Shown here in pieces: positions 9,893-19,437 of a stretch of DNA of 25,765 nt. The translations under genes and the position numbers were made by a program. Origin of the DNA: Chara braunii (taxonomy: Eukaryota; Streptophyta; Charophyceae; Charales; Characeae); NCBI GenBank assembly GCA_003427395.1, contig BFEA01000367.1:515496-541260 (forward strand). The letters are read 5' to 3'. Position 1 is the stretch's first letter; every line of letters starts with the position of its first letter. The notes below the pieces were generated by a model that saw only the letters and a program-made list of their open reading frames with translations, was not told where the DNA came from and made no database searches.

Positions 9893-10009
9893 ATTTTTTG
9901 GCGGGGGCCGAACCTGGAGGTGTTCGGCCCCCGAACGGGACCCCGAATGCCTGAACGTTCGGGGGCCAGCCCGGGGGTCTCCGAACATTCGGTCAGGTAA
10001 CCCTGTGTA
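9545..10009 (-). mobile_element. GC-head / A-rich element E1
   Basis: On the - strand the end reads CAGGGTTACC (9996-10005). A GC-rich head of about 100 bp follows, then the AT-rich duplicated body. The head contains an 11-bp perfect stem, GGGGGCCGAAC/GTTCGGCCCCC, with an 8-nt loop (9903-9932), and several further TTCGG/CCGAA repeats. An open frame of 137 codons on the - strand runs through it, but it is low-complexity and is probably not a gene. Confidence 0.5.
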
Positions 10010-10431
10010 CATGTTTTTTTCTCTCTTTATTTTATTGCATTATCTTTTTATTTATGATGAAAACAAAATTATGAATTTTTTCATTCTATAGATAATGTTT
10101 TGCTCAAATAACTTTGCAATAAGTATTCAATGATTGTAACTCAATTCTTTTTTTTACATGATATCTCTTATGTATATTGTTATTCAATATTCTCCAACTG
10201 AACTATTGATAATTCAATTTACGTTTATTTATGAAGTTTTAACTTATGAATTTTATTTAAAAAAATATATATATTTTTTTCTTAATGATACAAATCCAAA
10301 CTCAAATCCTATATGATTTGTATTATTCAATTTTTTTAACCTCAAAAAAAAAAAAAAACTATGGTTGAACCTTTTCTATGTGGTATAGTACTACCGAGTA
10401 ATTCCAATTACATTAACATGATTATTTATAA
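10010..10431. other. AT-rich spacer
   Basis: This is strongly AT-rich sequence with A/T homopolymers (for example the A-run near 10345-10358). No gene or motif was recognised. Confidence 0.5.
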
Positions 10432-11012
10432 CCTAGGTTACCAGTCGTCCAATGGCCGGACGTCTCGGCCGGACGTCTCCCCCAACCGTCCGGTAGGGGG
10501 GTTGTCCGGGATCCCGGACAACCACTTTTTGGCATTAAAAAAAAATAATAAAAAAAAAAGATAATGTTGCACATGCCATAGAGACCCCCCATAAAAAAAT
10601 TCAGAATTTTCTGAGCATTTGGTGATAGGGTGCTATTTGGGGTGGGAGGGGGGNCCCTGCCCCGACCCCGCACCCCCGCCCCCGCTGCCAGCCAACCCCG
10701 GCCCCGCACCCCGCTGGGCCCCGCCCCCGGCCCCGCGCCCGCACTACCCCGGGTTCACGAGGGTGGGGTGTAGCCCCGGGGGGGGGGCCAAGGTCGGGCC
10801 AAAACTGCAATATTGCAGTTTGATCCAGGGGGTGCAGGCTGCGGCTGCGCACCCCCCTGTATTTTTTTTTATTATTATTTTTTTTTGGATTTGTTTTTTT
10901 TTTTTTTTTTTACTTTTTTTGTCGGGGCCAGGGGTGCTGACCCCCGGCCCCCGGGACCCCCGGCCCCCGGGACCCCCGGTGGGGCCCCGGGGCCGGGGCT
11001 CGACAACCCTGG
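10432..11012. mobile_element. Elements E2/E3: GC-rich at both ends, possible single ~580-bp element
   Basis: The left end is CCTAGGTTACC (10432-10442). The right end is GACAACCCTGG (11002-11012), whose reverse complement CCAGGGTTGTC resembles the left end. GC-rich heads lie inside both ends and A/T-rich tracts lie between. Palindromes: a perfect 24-bp one at 10500-10523 (GTTGTCCGGG arm) and AAACTGCAATATTGCAGTTT at 10802-10821; CAGGGGGTGC pairs with GCACCCCCCTG (about 10827-10860). An undetermined base sits at 10654 inside a G/C run. It could be one MITE-like element with imperfect inverted ends, or two elements in opposite orientation. Confidence 0.5.
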
Positions 11013-12359
11013 CTAGCACTATACCTCCCCATGCACTAGCGGGAGATTCATTCCCATTTTGCTGAGGTTGGCAGGGGGATTGTGGGGGATGTATGTGCCC
11101 ACATGGTTCTGCAAGGATTATGTGCGTGACAGGCCAGTTATAGAGAGAACCTTTCCGTAAGGTTGAGGGAACGATTCGTTACTAGCTAGCGCCCGACATT
11201 TTTGAGGAGCGGCCGCACATATATCCGCACATAAAAGAGAGGGGCAAAGACAGAGCAAGGCTTACCCGCACATACTCGCCGTTGTGTTCGGAGGCCTGGT
11301 GGTCTCGTGACCTCAAGGCGAAGAGTGAGCGGAGGCTGTTCGCAGCCAATCGAGAGGGACGACTGTTATTGGCGGTCCATTGAAGACATTGTGTGTCACT
11401 GGGTGGCGACGTGGTTGCTGGGAGGCTGTGCGTTTCGCCATGCGCACTACGTTCGATCGCCAAGCCTTGATGTGTACCGTGTTGCGCGGTTGTGGGTTGT
11501 TGGCTGGCTCTACATTAGCTGTGTACGCTGATCCTACGTTGTGCATTCCTCGTGCATTTGTTGAGCGCCTGTCGTACGTTTGCTGGGCACTTGGGAGGCG
11601 CATACTGAGCTTTACTACACCCGTGTGTGCCATTACTGTGCCTCTGCTACACGGTTGCTAATTCCCTTTACTGTGCTGGATTGTTACAGCCCAAATTCGA
11701 ATTGAACACAGGGGCTAGGCTCTATTCGAGCGTAGGCATCTAAATTGCGTAACTACAGATTGGTCGGAGAAGTGGCGCTGCACTGTCGGTAGAAGTGGTA
11801 TGCGGGCGCTGTGCATTTGACTATCACGCACAACTGCTATGCTCGCTGCTGTTTTCAGCCTGTGCTGTGGAGCTTGGTAACATTCTGAACAAAGCGAAGG
11901 GGTGTGCTCTGTTCAAACGTGGCATCTTTGTAATACGGAACTGCAGTTCGGACAGAGGGAAGCACCTGTGAGGTGGCGGTTACCATCGGCAAGCAGTGGG
12001 GATTTTAGTTAGTGCTGCAGCATTTTTGTTGCAACTATTACAACGACTACCACTGCTGCTGGGTCAGGCTGCCACAACACATAAACAGTGTGTTGCTGTG
12101 CCTTTGAAGAGCTGTTGTGGTGCCACCTGGCTGTGCACCTGGTACTCTGCTGTACTCACGCTGATGGCTTTCGCTGTGCTCCTCGCCATGCACTAATTGC
12201 GCACGGCTGTGGGTTCATAGGGGTGAACAAACCCTGCATAAGGCTATCGCAGTAACTTGGAAGGTAGTCAGGGGGCCGGTATTCCGCATCTGATCAAGAC
12301 TCGGCCGTCTTGCTGCGTCATTGGCCATCATTGCGGGGCCCTCAGGCGCATCCAGATTT
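11013..12359. other. Uncharacterised stretch with a possible old duplication
   Basis: Overlapping open frames on both strands at about 11180-11660 have no recognisable domain and are not called as genes. ACATAAAAGAG near 11230 resembles a TATA box but is isolated. Segments beginning near 11700 and 11885 look like a diverged direct duplication of about 180 bp (shared GCTCT-TTC-A-CGT-GGCATCT and GGTCGGA/TTCGGACAG blocks), at low identity. Confidence 0.35.
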
Positions 12360-12829
12360 CAAGACCCTCTCCTGAGAGTTGAGTTGTCCCATTCTTGGAT
12401 CTCGAGAGTCTAACTTATCTCCTTCTGCCCTTCTTACTCTAAGTCTAGTCTGAGGTTACGAGAGGAAGGCGGCAAGCGGGATTGCAACCCGTAGGACCGC
12501 AGCAAGACCTTGTGGGAGGTCCACCCACCGATTGCGGGAGCTCTACCGGAACTCGGGCGGGGTTCTGGAGGCAGGGAACTTCAGGTATAATTTCGTCTGA
12601 CGCTTGTGATACCTTTCCCTAACTACATTATTACTTTGGGTATCTGAATAATACTATGACAGAATATTACTTCTTGTTTTGTTATGTATGTCAAGACATG
12701 CACTATGAAAGGATTAAATGAACAAGTATATGTGAGACGTCAAACATTTTCCTGGATCGAATTCAAACAGAATGAACTGGGGAAAGGTGGGATGAAGGCG
12801 TGTTGCATGCGTTTGACTGGGTCAACCCA

Positions 12830-14078
12830 AGGTTGAGCTCCTCTAAGTTAATGTGGGCTCAGTTCTATGTTTATTTATGTTTGCTGGGCTGACTGTATGA
12901 TTTTTGGATTGGGCCTATCCTAAGTTCGACGGACCAGTCTCTATTTCTTTCTGGGGTTTCTGAACAGGAGGATAAACACCCTAAGTTGGGAAGGCTCAGA
13001 GTCCTGATGTTTCTTTTGTGGGTTGCTGAAAACAGAGTTGGGAATATTCTAAGTTGCGTAGACCCAGTTCTGTGTATGTTTCTTCTGAGGGGAACACGGA
13101 CATAAGGCTGAGCATACCCTTAAGTTAGGGCGGTTCAGTCAGAAGCCATGAACACAATGGTCAACCAAGGTATAGAAATTTGATATATATTATACGAACT
13201 TATACCATCTGGCAGACCGGGCATCCTAAGTTGGGAAAGCCAGTCAGCAAGTCAGGAAGAACAAGCAGAAAGAAAAACCAAATAAAAACTGTGATGAGGG
13301 TAACCCGGGCAGGCTGAGCATACCCTTAAGTTAGGGGGGTTCAGTCTTATGTTTGTGATAATATGAAGGAGCAGAGAGTTAGTATAAATCTTCTTTTATT
13401 TTCCCTTCTAAACACAAGGCAGGATTGAATGTCTCTCTAAGTTGGGTAGGTCTGATCATCTGCCTAATAAGAGAGAAATATATAAAGTTTGTGCAAGTAT
13501 ATCAGTGGTTGTTTTCGTATATTGTTGTTGCAGAGGCTAAACGTACCCTTAAGTTAGAGCGGCTTAGTCATACGTCGTTTGTACCTTGTTCAGGCAGATC
13601 AGGCGTACCCTTAAGTTAGAGCGGCCTGGTCATATTGTCTTATATACCTAAAACTGTTTAAGCTGGCTAGGCGTACCCTTAAGTTAGGGCGGTCTAGTGG
13701 TATGCTCTTGTCGTAGATGTTATGTAGGTTGGACGTACCCTTAAGTTAGGGCGGTCTGACCATTCGTCGTTCGTACTTGTTTTAGGCAGGTTAGGCACAC
13801 CCCTAAGTTGGGGCAGCCTAATCCTATGCCCTATGTAACCTTGTCTAAAGCTGACTGGGCATACCCTTAAGTTAGGGCAGTCTAGTTTATGCTTCGTATC
13901 GTCAGTTAAGCAGAAGCCAGACGTACCCTTAAAATAGGGCGGTTTGATCATATGTTTTATGACTAGAGTTCATGTGATGTTGGGCATGCCATTAAGTTAG
14001 AGCAGTCCAGTTGTATGTATTTTTACGTGTTTACTTAGGCAGGTTGGACATACCCTTACGTTAGGGTATTGTCTGGTC
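12830..14078 (+). repeat. Hairpin-unit array (~17 units, ~62-68 bp in the regular part)
   Basis: Each unit has an outer arm, an inner CCCTTAAGTTAGGG-type palindrome and a matching outer arm, then about 28 bp of spacer. From 13597 on, units start at 13597, 13665, 13727, 13789, 13853, about 13916, 13980 and 14042. Earlier, less regular units start near 12830, 12907, 12970, 13035, 13106, 13209, 13312, 13421 and 13533. The outer arms change together: GATCAGGC/GCCTGGTC, GGTTGGAC/GTCTGACC, GGTTAGGC/GCCTAATC, GACTGGGC/GTCTAGTT. All pair if G-U is allowed. The inner stem also changes together (CCCT/AGGG to CCCC/GGGG at 13799-13813). Confidence 0.9.
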
Positions 14079-14452
14079 CTATGCCATAGGTAAGGAGGTC
14101 TACTATGGGGAAAATAAGTGAGTGATCTAAAGAACTACTTGGGTCAAACTTATGTGGGATTGTGAGAGGCGTTCGTTTATGCATGCTTGTGGGCTCTCAC
14201 TCAAGGACGTCTGTTTCGATAGGTTAGTTGCTTAGATGTTCGCCAAGTGCTGAAGCCATAGGTAGATAAAATGGATGATGGGAGAAAGAACTTGGGATGA
14301 AGATAGGATTGACCCGGCTAGGAGTTAGGATCAGGGCTAGTCACACTCTTATCTAGAGGTTGTGCGGGCTATCATTGATTCTGAGTCATCTAGCATGTGT
14401 CAGAAGATAGTCCCAAGTATAGTTTGCTTGGTCTTTTTGTCTTTCGGCCTTG

Positions 14453-14460
14453 TATAAATA
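14453..14460 (+). promoter_or_regulatory. TATA-box-like motif in module R copy 2
   Basis: TATAAATA is preceded by CCTTG. The third copy has TTTGTATAAAT at 25362-25371 in the same context, and the first copy has the decayed TGTATTTA. Its position just upstream of the repeated GCTGCCGAAATTT motif suggests a pol II promoter; no start site can be seen. Confidence 0.45.
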
Positions 14461-14484
14461 TTGACGGTCTCCTGTTCCTATGGA

Positions 14485-14587
14485 AAGCGCTGCCGAAATT
14501 TCTACAAATCTGAAAGAGTTAGTCATTTTTGGGCTCGTAAAAATTCTGAAAATACACTTTTCTTACGAGAAGCGCTGCCGAAATTTC
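14485..14587 (+). repeat. Repeated AAGCGCTGCCGAAATTT motif
   Basis: Two copies begin at 14485 and 14570, 85 bp apart, each inside a similar segment of about 35 bp. CTCGTAA (14534-14540) and TTACGAG (14563-14569) can pair between them. Module R copy 3 has the motif at 25397, about 25482 and 25568. Confidence 0.75.
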
Positions 14588-14804
14588 GTAGAATTTGAGG
14601 AGTAAGAATATGTTTCAGCTAGGGGCTACTTAGCAGATCCATCCCAAATAGAGGAGATGTTCAGTGGCTTGGTACTAGTAGAGGAGCTAGNTTACGAACT
14701 AGGGAGTATTCCCCTTTTTTTGTATGAACATAGTAGTGGTTCTTTTTGGCTTGTACTGTGATGCAGGTTTCTGTATTTCGCCTGAAGGCTTGATCTGATC
14801 AGCC

Positions 14805-14847
14805 TGATCCTTCAAAAGGATCACTTTTCTATTATCACTGATAACAG
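14805..14847 (+). other. Hairpins at the end of module R copy 2
   Basis: TGATCCTT/AAGGATCA with a 3-nt loop (14805-14823) is followed by CTATTATC/GATAACAG with one mismatch, then GGTCGGTT. Copy 3 keeps both hairpins with other loops and a shorter first stem. Confidence 0.6.
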
Positions 14848-14870
14848 GTCGGTTGTTGATTCGTCGGTTT

Positions 14871-15360
14871 ACGACCCAACTCTTCCATTCCTCCTGCCTC
14901 TCAACCTAATGTCTTGACCCTTGCCGGGATTTATGTGTTTCTTTGGGTTCTCACCCAGCTTCTTTATAAATGACAATTTCTTAAGGACTGAGTATTTTTG
15001 TTGAGGATTGGTGGGGAAATGGTTGGGCTTGTGTGCATAAGGCAGGGTGTGAGCTGCAGAAGGTTGGAAAGTTGATCCCTTTAGTGTGTGTAATGTTGTC
15101 TGAATGTGGTGCGTATGATTGCAGGTATGTATGAGAGAATCTCGATTGAGTCTTGTTGATTGATTATGTTTGGATTCAGATGGGCCAACCACACAACTGT
15201 CGTGAGAGTGAACTACCCCACAACTTTTTGTTTGAGTGAGATTGTTCTTTTCTCATCCTGATAATGTGATAGTCAGAGCATTTTTCTCGTGCCCTTATCC
15301 TCAGACCCACTATTGCTTGCTTCCTTTCTAACCCATGTTCACGCCAAGATCTTGCGAAAT
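14871..15360. other. Sequence between module R and the RT pseudogene
   Basis: No protein similarity was seen on either strand. A pyrimidine-rich tract follows the R end (about 14878-14905). It could be the 5' part of the RT element's transcript. Confidence 0.35.
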
Positions 15361-16554
15361 AAAAGTTTCCGCTTCTTGTCCGGGCCTTTCTCGCAATCGG
15401 TAGTTTCTCGGAGAAGCGATCTCGTTGTCAACTGAGAGTGATTATTTTTGGAGTCATCAGGAGGAGGTTTAACGTAAATGTGAGGAGAAGATTGATTGTG
15501 CGAATAACTTACGAAGAGGGACTCAACAAACCTGGTATTAGGCAAATGTGTGCTCGCTGGGTTATGCAAGCGGAGGTTGATGAGGAATGGAGAAGGATGG
15601 TTGTTCACCGTATGCGGGTTGTGTGGTTGAGGAACAAGAAGGTTGGCGATCTGCTTTTTAATTTTCGAACTGCCGCGCATGATCCCGCTCTTGTATGTAC
15701 ATGTCGTGGTCTCTCCGATACCTTCCCTTTGATTGATGGACATGTTTGTTTCCGTGTTAGTGAGTGGGATGATGCTCCATTGTGCGTACGTAATAATCAG
15801 AATGTTGTGCATTCGGGGACTCGAAAGGTGGATATTATCGGTAGACTGAAGAGTCAAGTGACGAGTGCATTTCAGGAATTGGACTTTGATTCGCCGAGGG
15901 TCTCTAGGAGGGATCTCGATAGATGCGTCTCCAATGAGAGACGAGCAGGTAAGGTGTGGCGTGAGGAGCACGGGGTGTTGGCCTGGAGGGAGAAGGTTGA
16001 TGGGCTGATTAGAACACCTATTGACCACAACCCAGGCGACACTCTGGTATGTTGCCCAGTGAGGTATCATGAAGGAATGAGTAAGCTGTTTCTGGATAAT
16101 CCTGGGTTTGTGGAGCAGAAAGAGGATGAAATTGACTTGTTGAAAGAAGCCCGTGTGACATATGATGGCATGGGACTGGGGAAGCTGGCTAGATGGGAAG
16201 TCAAGGGTAGTATTGGGAAGGCTTATGTTGTTTCGAAACACAAGGATGTTTGTAGGTGGCGACCGATATGCCCGTCATATACTAAGTGCAGTGTCCGATC
16301 CAGCAGAAAGATTTCACAAATGCTCAATATCTTGGTCTGGAACCTTCCGAAGTTTTCTCATTTTAATCTGAAAAGCATAGATTTGCTGCTCGAATCCTTT
16401 GAGAGCATCAACAAGGGACTGAAGAAGGGGGAGGCACTCTTGACTGCAGCCTTTGATGTTAAGGAAATGTTTTCATAATTCGAAGAAGTCAAGAAGGATG
16501 GCAGTTTGTTGACTTTGATCTCCTCAGACGTAACTTTGCACATGGGCCTTAACC

Positions 16555-16595
<41 letters not shown>

Positions 16596-17310
16596 CCTCA
16601 GACGTTTCCTGATGTTTGATCTTGAGAACACGCTTGTGTCCGCGAGTGGTAGACTGTTGCGGCAAGTCATCGGTATTCCTATGGGCAAACCTTCGAGCCC
16701 CGCTATCGTGTGCTTACTGTGTTTTTTTTTTGAGTTCTCCTTTTTGGTGTCTTTGGGGACTGACCGGGGGTTGGTCCGAGGAGTTCGTTTGATTGATGAT
16801 GTTTCCATTTTTGTTAAGTATGTGAAAGGGAACAGTGCTTCGCTGGTTAAGGCCAAGGAGATTCTGAAGAACTTCAAGAGCTGTTATGACAACAATTTGA
16901 CCCGGGAATGTACCGATAGGTCCAGGTGTTGGAGTTTTTTGGGTTGTCTGGTCAGCGTCTTTGACGGGCCAATGGGAGTCAGATGCGCAGCTGTTCATAA
17001 GAATCAGTCCTGTGTCTTGGACGATGGGATTGTGTTTCAGAGTTTGCAAGATGATTGTTCCTATGTGAGTAAGCGGCAGAAGATGGCTGTCGTCGGGTCA
17101 TTTATGCACAGGGCTAAGCGATTCACTAACCTGCCGGGTGCCGAGGGGACATTCTTACTTACCTTGAAAGTTGAACTTAGGTTGCGAGGGTTCCGGGACA
17201 CTATTTTTGATTCAACACTTCGTAATTTCTCCTCCAAATTTGGGGGCCTTTGGGAAGGTTGGGTTGATTGTTTGACGGGCTGGGACAGGTTTTTCCCGAA
17301 CATACAGTAG
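15361..17310 (+). pseudogene. Penelope-like reverse transcriptase, broken copy 1
   Basis: The first frame is open from about 15361 to a stop at 16476. Its N-terminal domain of roughly 270 residues holds a Cys-Thr-Cys (15696-15704), then GHV about 13 residues on, and a block with DHNPGDTLVCCPVRYHE. The second pseudogene carries the same order. RT motifs follow: RWRPICP (16254-16274), HFNLKS, and FDVKEMF with the first catalytic Asp. A deletion of about 38 codons relative to the other copy, removing LPH and what follows, changes the frame near 16477. A 60-bp poly-A insertion breaks it again. From 16606 the frame resumes with IGIPMGKP (RT motif 4), RLIDDV with an intact Asp pair, WSFLGCLV, and a thumb-like tail (SKRQKMAVVGSFMHRAKRF ... 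LRLRGF), ending at 17310. The motif set and tail resemble Penelope-like RTs. No GIY-YIG endonuclease follows, as in the endonuclease-deficient members. The start codon is not defined. Confidence 0.8.
16518..16605 (+). mobile_element. Short poly-A retro-insertion with 14-bp target-site duplication
   Basis: ATCTCCTCAGACGT occurs at 16518-16531 and again at 16592-16605. Between them lie 24 unique bases (16532-16555) and about 36-37 A. This is the signature of target-primed reverse transcription with extreme 5' truncation. Removing the insert and one duplicate makes the neighbouring RT frame continuous, which supports the call. The source of the 24 bases is unknown. A-run length may be imprecise. 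Confidence 0.93.
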
Positions 17311-18300
17311 ATGGTTCTAAGGAAGGTTGTAGAGGTTTCTTGCTCTTCTTTTTCTTTCTTGGTCTTGCTTCCTTCTGTTACCGTTCTGTGGTCTCTCTTT
17401 TCGTCCGTCTTTGTCTGTTCTTACTGGGGGCCTCTGGTATTTTTTAGGCCCAATGGGTTATTTGGGGGCCCTGGAGGGTGGTCCATCTTATGCCCCGGTT
17501 CTGTCCCTTGGTTGATTGGCCGACTGTTAGGCCTTCTCCGGGTCTCGATCCGTGGTCCCCTTCTTTGTAGCCAGATTTCTGTCCGGTAAGCCGGGCTGCT
17601 TATTCGGGTCCTGATCTTCTACTTTCTCCGTAGCCTGAATCTTACCGGCCTTTCTGTCTGTCTTGTTAGTTTGGTGTAGGCTTTGATCCTTTGACCAATG
17701 GCTTATCTGGGCCTGTGATGATGGGCTGTCTGTTCTAGAACTCTCCGGATCTCTTCGCTCGTCCGCTGTTTCTGTGTCGGGTCTGTGCTATATAGCTGAG
17801 ATTGCGCGTTTGTTTCCTCATCGTGACATAGACCCCTGACGAGTCTGATCGTTCGGACGAAACTAGTCGGGTCATCTGCCGGAGAGCTGGACGGGTTTAC
17901 TCGACTACATGGGCGCGATGCTCGCTGTTGGTTCAGGCTCCATAGCCACGTGTTTAATGAATAATTTGTGGCTACTTAGTCACATTCGGGATTCTGACGC
18001 GTCAACTCTCTTCTTTCTCTATGTCTCTACTACTTCTTCTTCTTGCTCCTCTCGTCTTGGAATTCTGTCATCTGTCTCTCCTCTTCTTATAGTGTCGTCA
18101 GTATCATGAATGTGTTACGTTTTGAAGTGTATGGCTAACTTTGGATGATTTCACTAGTCATATGGTCTATTTCCGATGGTTAGGTCCCTGAGGGCCGATG
18201 TCTGTTTGTAAGCGGCCGTTGACTTTGCTTTGATGATTGTGAAACTCTCACCATTCTCCCTCTCCCTCTTGATGCTGTCTTTCTTCTCCAATCTGCTGCT

Positions 18301-18303
<3 letters not shown>
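17311..18303 (+). other. Pyrimidine-rich 3' flank of the RT pseudogene
   Basis: The + strand is T/C-rich downstream of the RT stop. No endonuclease domain, no other conserved protein and no copy of module R were found. It may be the element's 3' untranslated region. Confidence 0.4.
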
Positions 18304-18354
<51 letters not shown>

Positions 18355-18382
18355 CCGGGTTTTTTAGGGTCCCTTTTTTTTT

Positions 18383-18426
<44 letters not shown>

Positions 18427-18528
18427 GCTAGGTCGGACAATCCTTGTCCGGTCCGAGACCGTCCGACGTCCGACCAACCGTCGGGTCGGACAACCCAGGG
18501 GTCCCGGACGTCCGGTAAAACAACCTAG
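18304..18528. mobile_element. GC-head / poly-T element E4
   Basis: There are 44 T (18304-18347), the palindrome AAAAAACCCGGGTTTTTT (18348-18365), AGGGTCCC, a second run of 39 T (18386-18424), and then a GC-rich head. The head repeats GTCGGACAA/GTCCGAC motifs and ends ACAACCTAG (18520-18528). On the - strand the end CTAGGTTGT matches those of E1-E3. The double homopolymer with a palindrome may be partly an assembly product. Confidence 0.5.
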
Positions 18529-19437
18529 TTTATAACTGCTTAGTTACAGTATCGACGTGGCGATCAGTTAAATTTATAGTAAAATTATTGTTGTGAACGA
18601 CATGTTTATCATCGTAGATGCCTAAAACATAATTTCGATGCAATCATAAAAATTATGAATTTGTTCTGTCGATTATCGAATACGAAGTGAACTGGGTAAC
18701 AAAACTCTTAGGTGGTGGATACATTTTCAAGGGGCAAGACCACCAGAGCAACCACAAGTCAGGTGACTTCCAACTTGAAAAGAAACTCCAATTAGAGTCT
18801 TAGGTGTCTCTCTTTCGATTACAAAAAAACTTACAACAAACAACAATTGGATAATGCAAGAAGATCATACAAAATTGGAACTGTGAGAAGACAAACATAC
18901 ATCTATCATAGGATGAATCCTTACAATAAATAACGTGATACTAACATCTATAAGGTATAAGTCCACAATCTGGGTAATTCGAAGTCGACCCTTAAGATAT
19001 TTTTATGCCAACTTTGAATGTGATCAGTAGAGTGACATGGTTATCTGTGATTTGGCCTAAGTCCAGAGAGGGACTAGGCATCATTGACCCTTCTACACAG
19101 GCTATGCCACTATCACTACAATAACCTCAACGTCTTCATTTTAATCCTAGCACACCGTGGAACATTCTAGCATGTGAACAAATCAGAAGACTGACCCCAA
19201 TCACGTTGGATATATGTGGACCCATGAATATGCTTGGAAAATCGCTTCGTGTCCTTTCCTAAAGGGACATCCATAGATCAAACACTACCAGAGATGTCAG
19301 ATAGGTAAGCGGCTAGGATGAAGCTCGGAAAGGATATTTTTTGGATCACTATACTTAAGACCTAGAGGAAGTTGTCATTACCTGATAAAGTAAGTCCGAA
19401 AAAATGAGACGAGGTTTGTTGACAACCACTGGTTCAA
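18529..19437. other. Uncharacterised sequence
   Basis: AT-rich, with no gene, RNA or repeat that I can support. Confidence 0.35.

Larger units (their letters stand above)
12360..14870 (+). repeat. Module R, copy 2 (best preserved)
   Basis: Order of parts: a pyrimidine-rich start; the block around 12540-12588 (GGTTCTGGAGG, AGGGAACTT, then AGGTATAA); the hairpin array 12830-14078; unique sequence; a TATA-like box at 14453; two copies of AAGCGCTGCCGAAATTT (14485 and 14570); and three hairpins before GGTCGGTT at about 14850. The part from about 13885 to 14850 is homologous to 24815-25762, and the whole to 1500-3215. It lies about 500 bp upstream of the RT pseudogene at 15361 on the same strand, so it could be that element's 5' regulatory region. 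That link is inferred from position only. One undetermined base is at 14691. Confidence 0.75.

Noticed and set aside
9599-10012. 137-codon open frame on the - strand
   Set aside because: It runs through the tandem AT-rich duplication and the GC-rich head of element E1. The product is low-complexity and no domain is visible.
10619-11065. 148-codon proline/glycine-rich open frame on + and its overlapping - strand frames
   Set aside because: They arise from G/C runs and poly-T in E2/E3 and contain an undetermined base. There is no coding signature.
11182-11661. Several overlapping ~70-106-codon frames on both strands
   Set aside because: They compete with each other, show no domain and no repeat partner.
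15339-16241. 300-codon open frame on the - strand
   Set aside because: It lies antisense to the RT N-terminal domain, which has a homologous partner at 24442-23651. The antisense frame has no conserved counterpart.
17311-17589. GIY-YIG endonuclease after the RT stop
   Set aside because: The frame is hydrophobic/low-complexity and lacks GIY and YIG motifs; other frames are closed.
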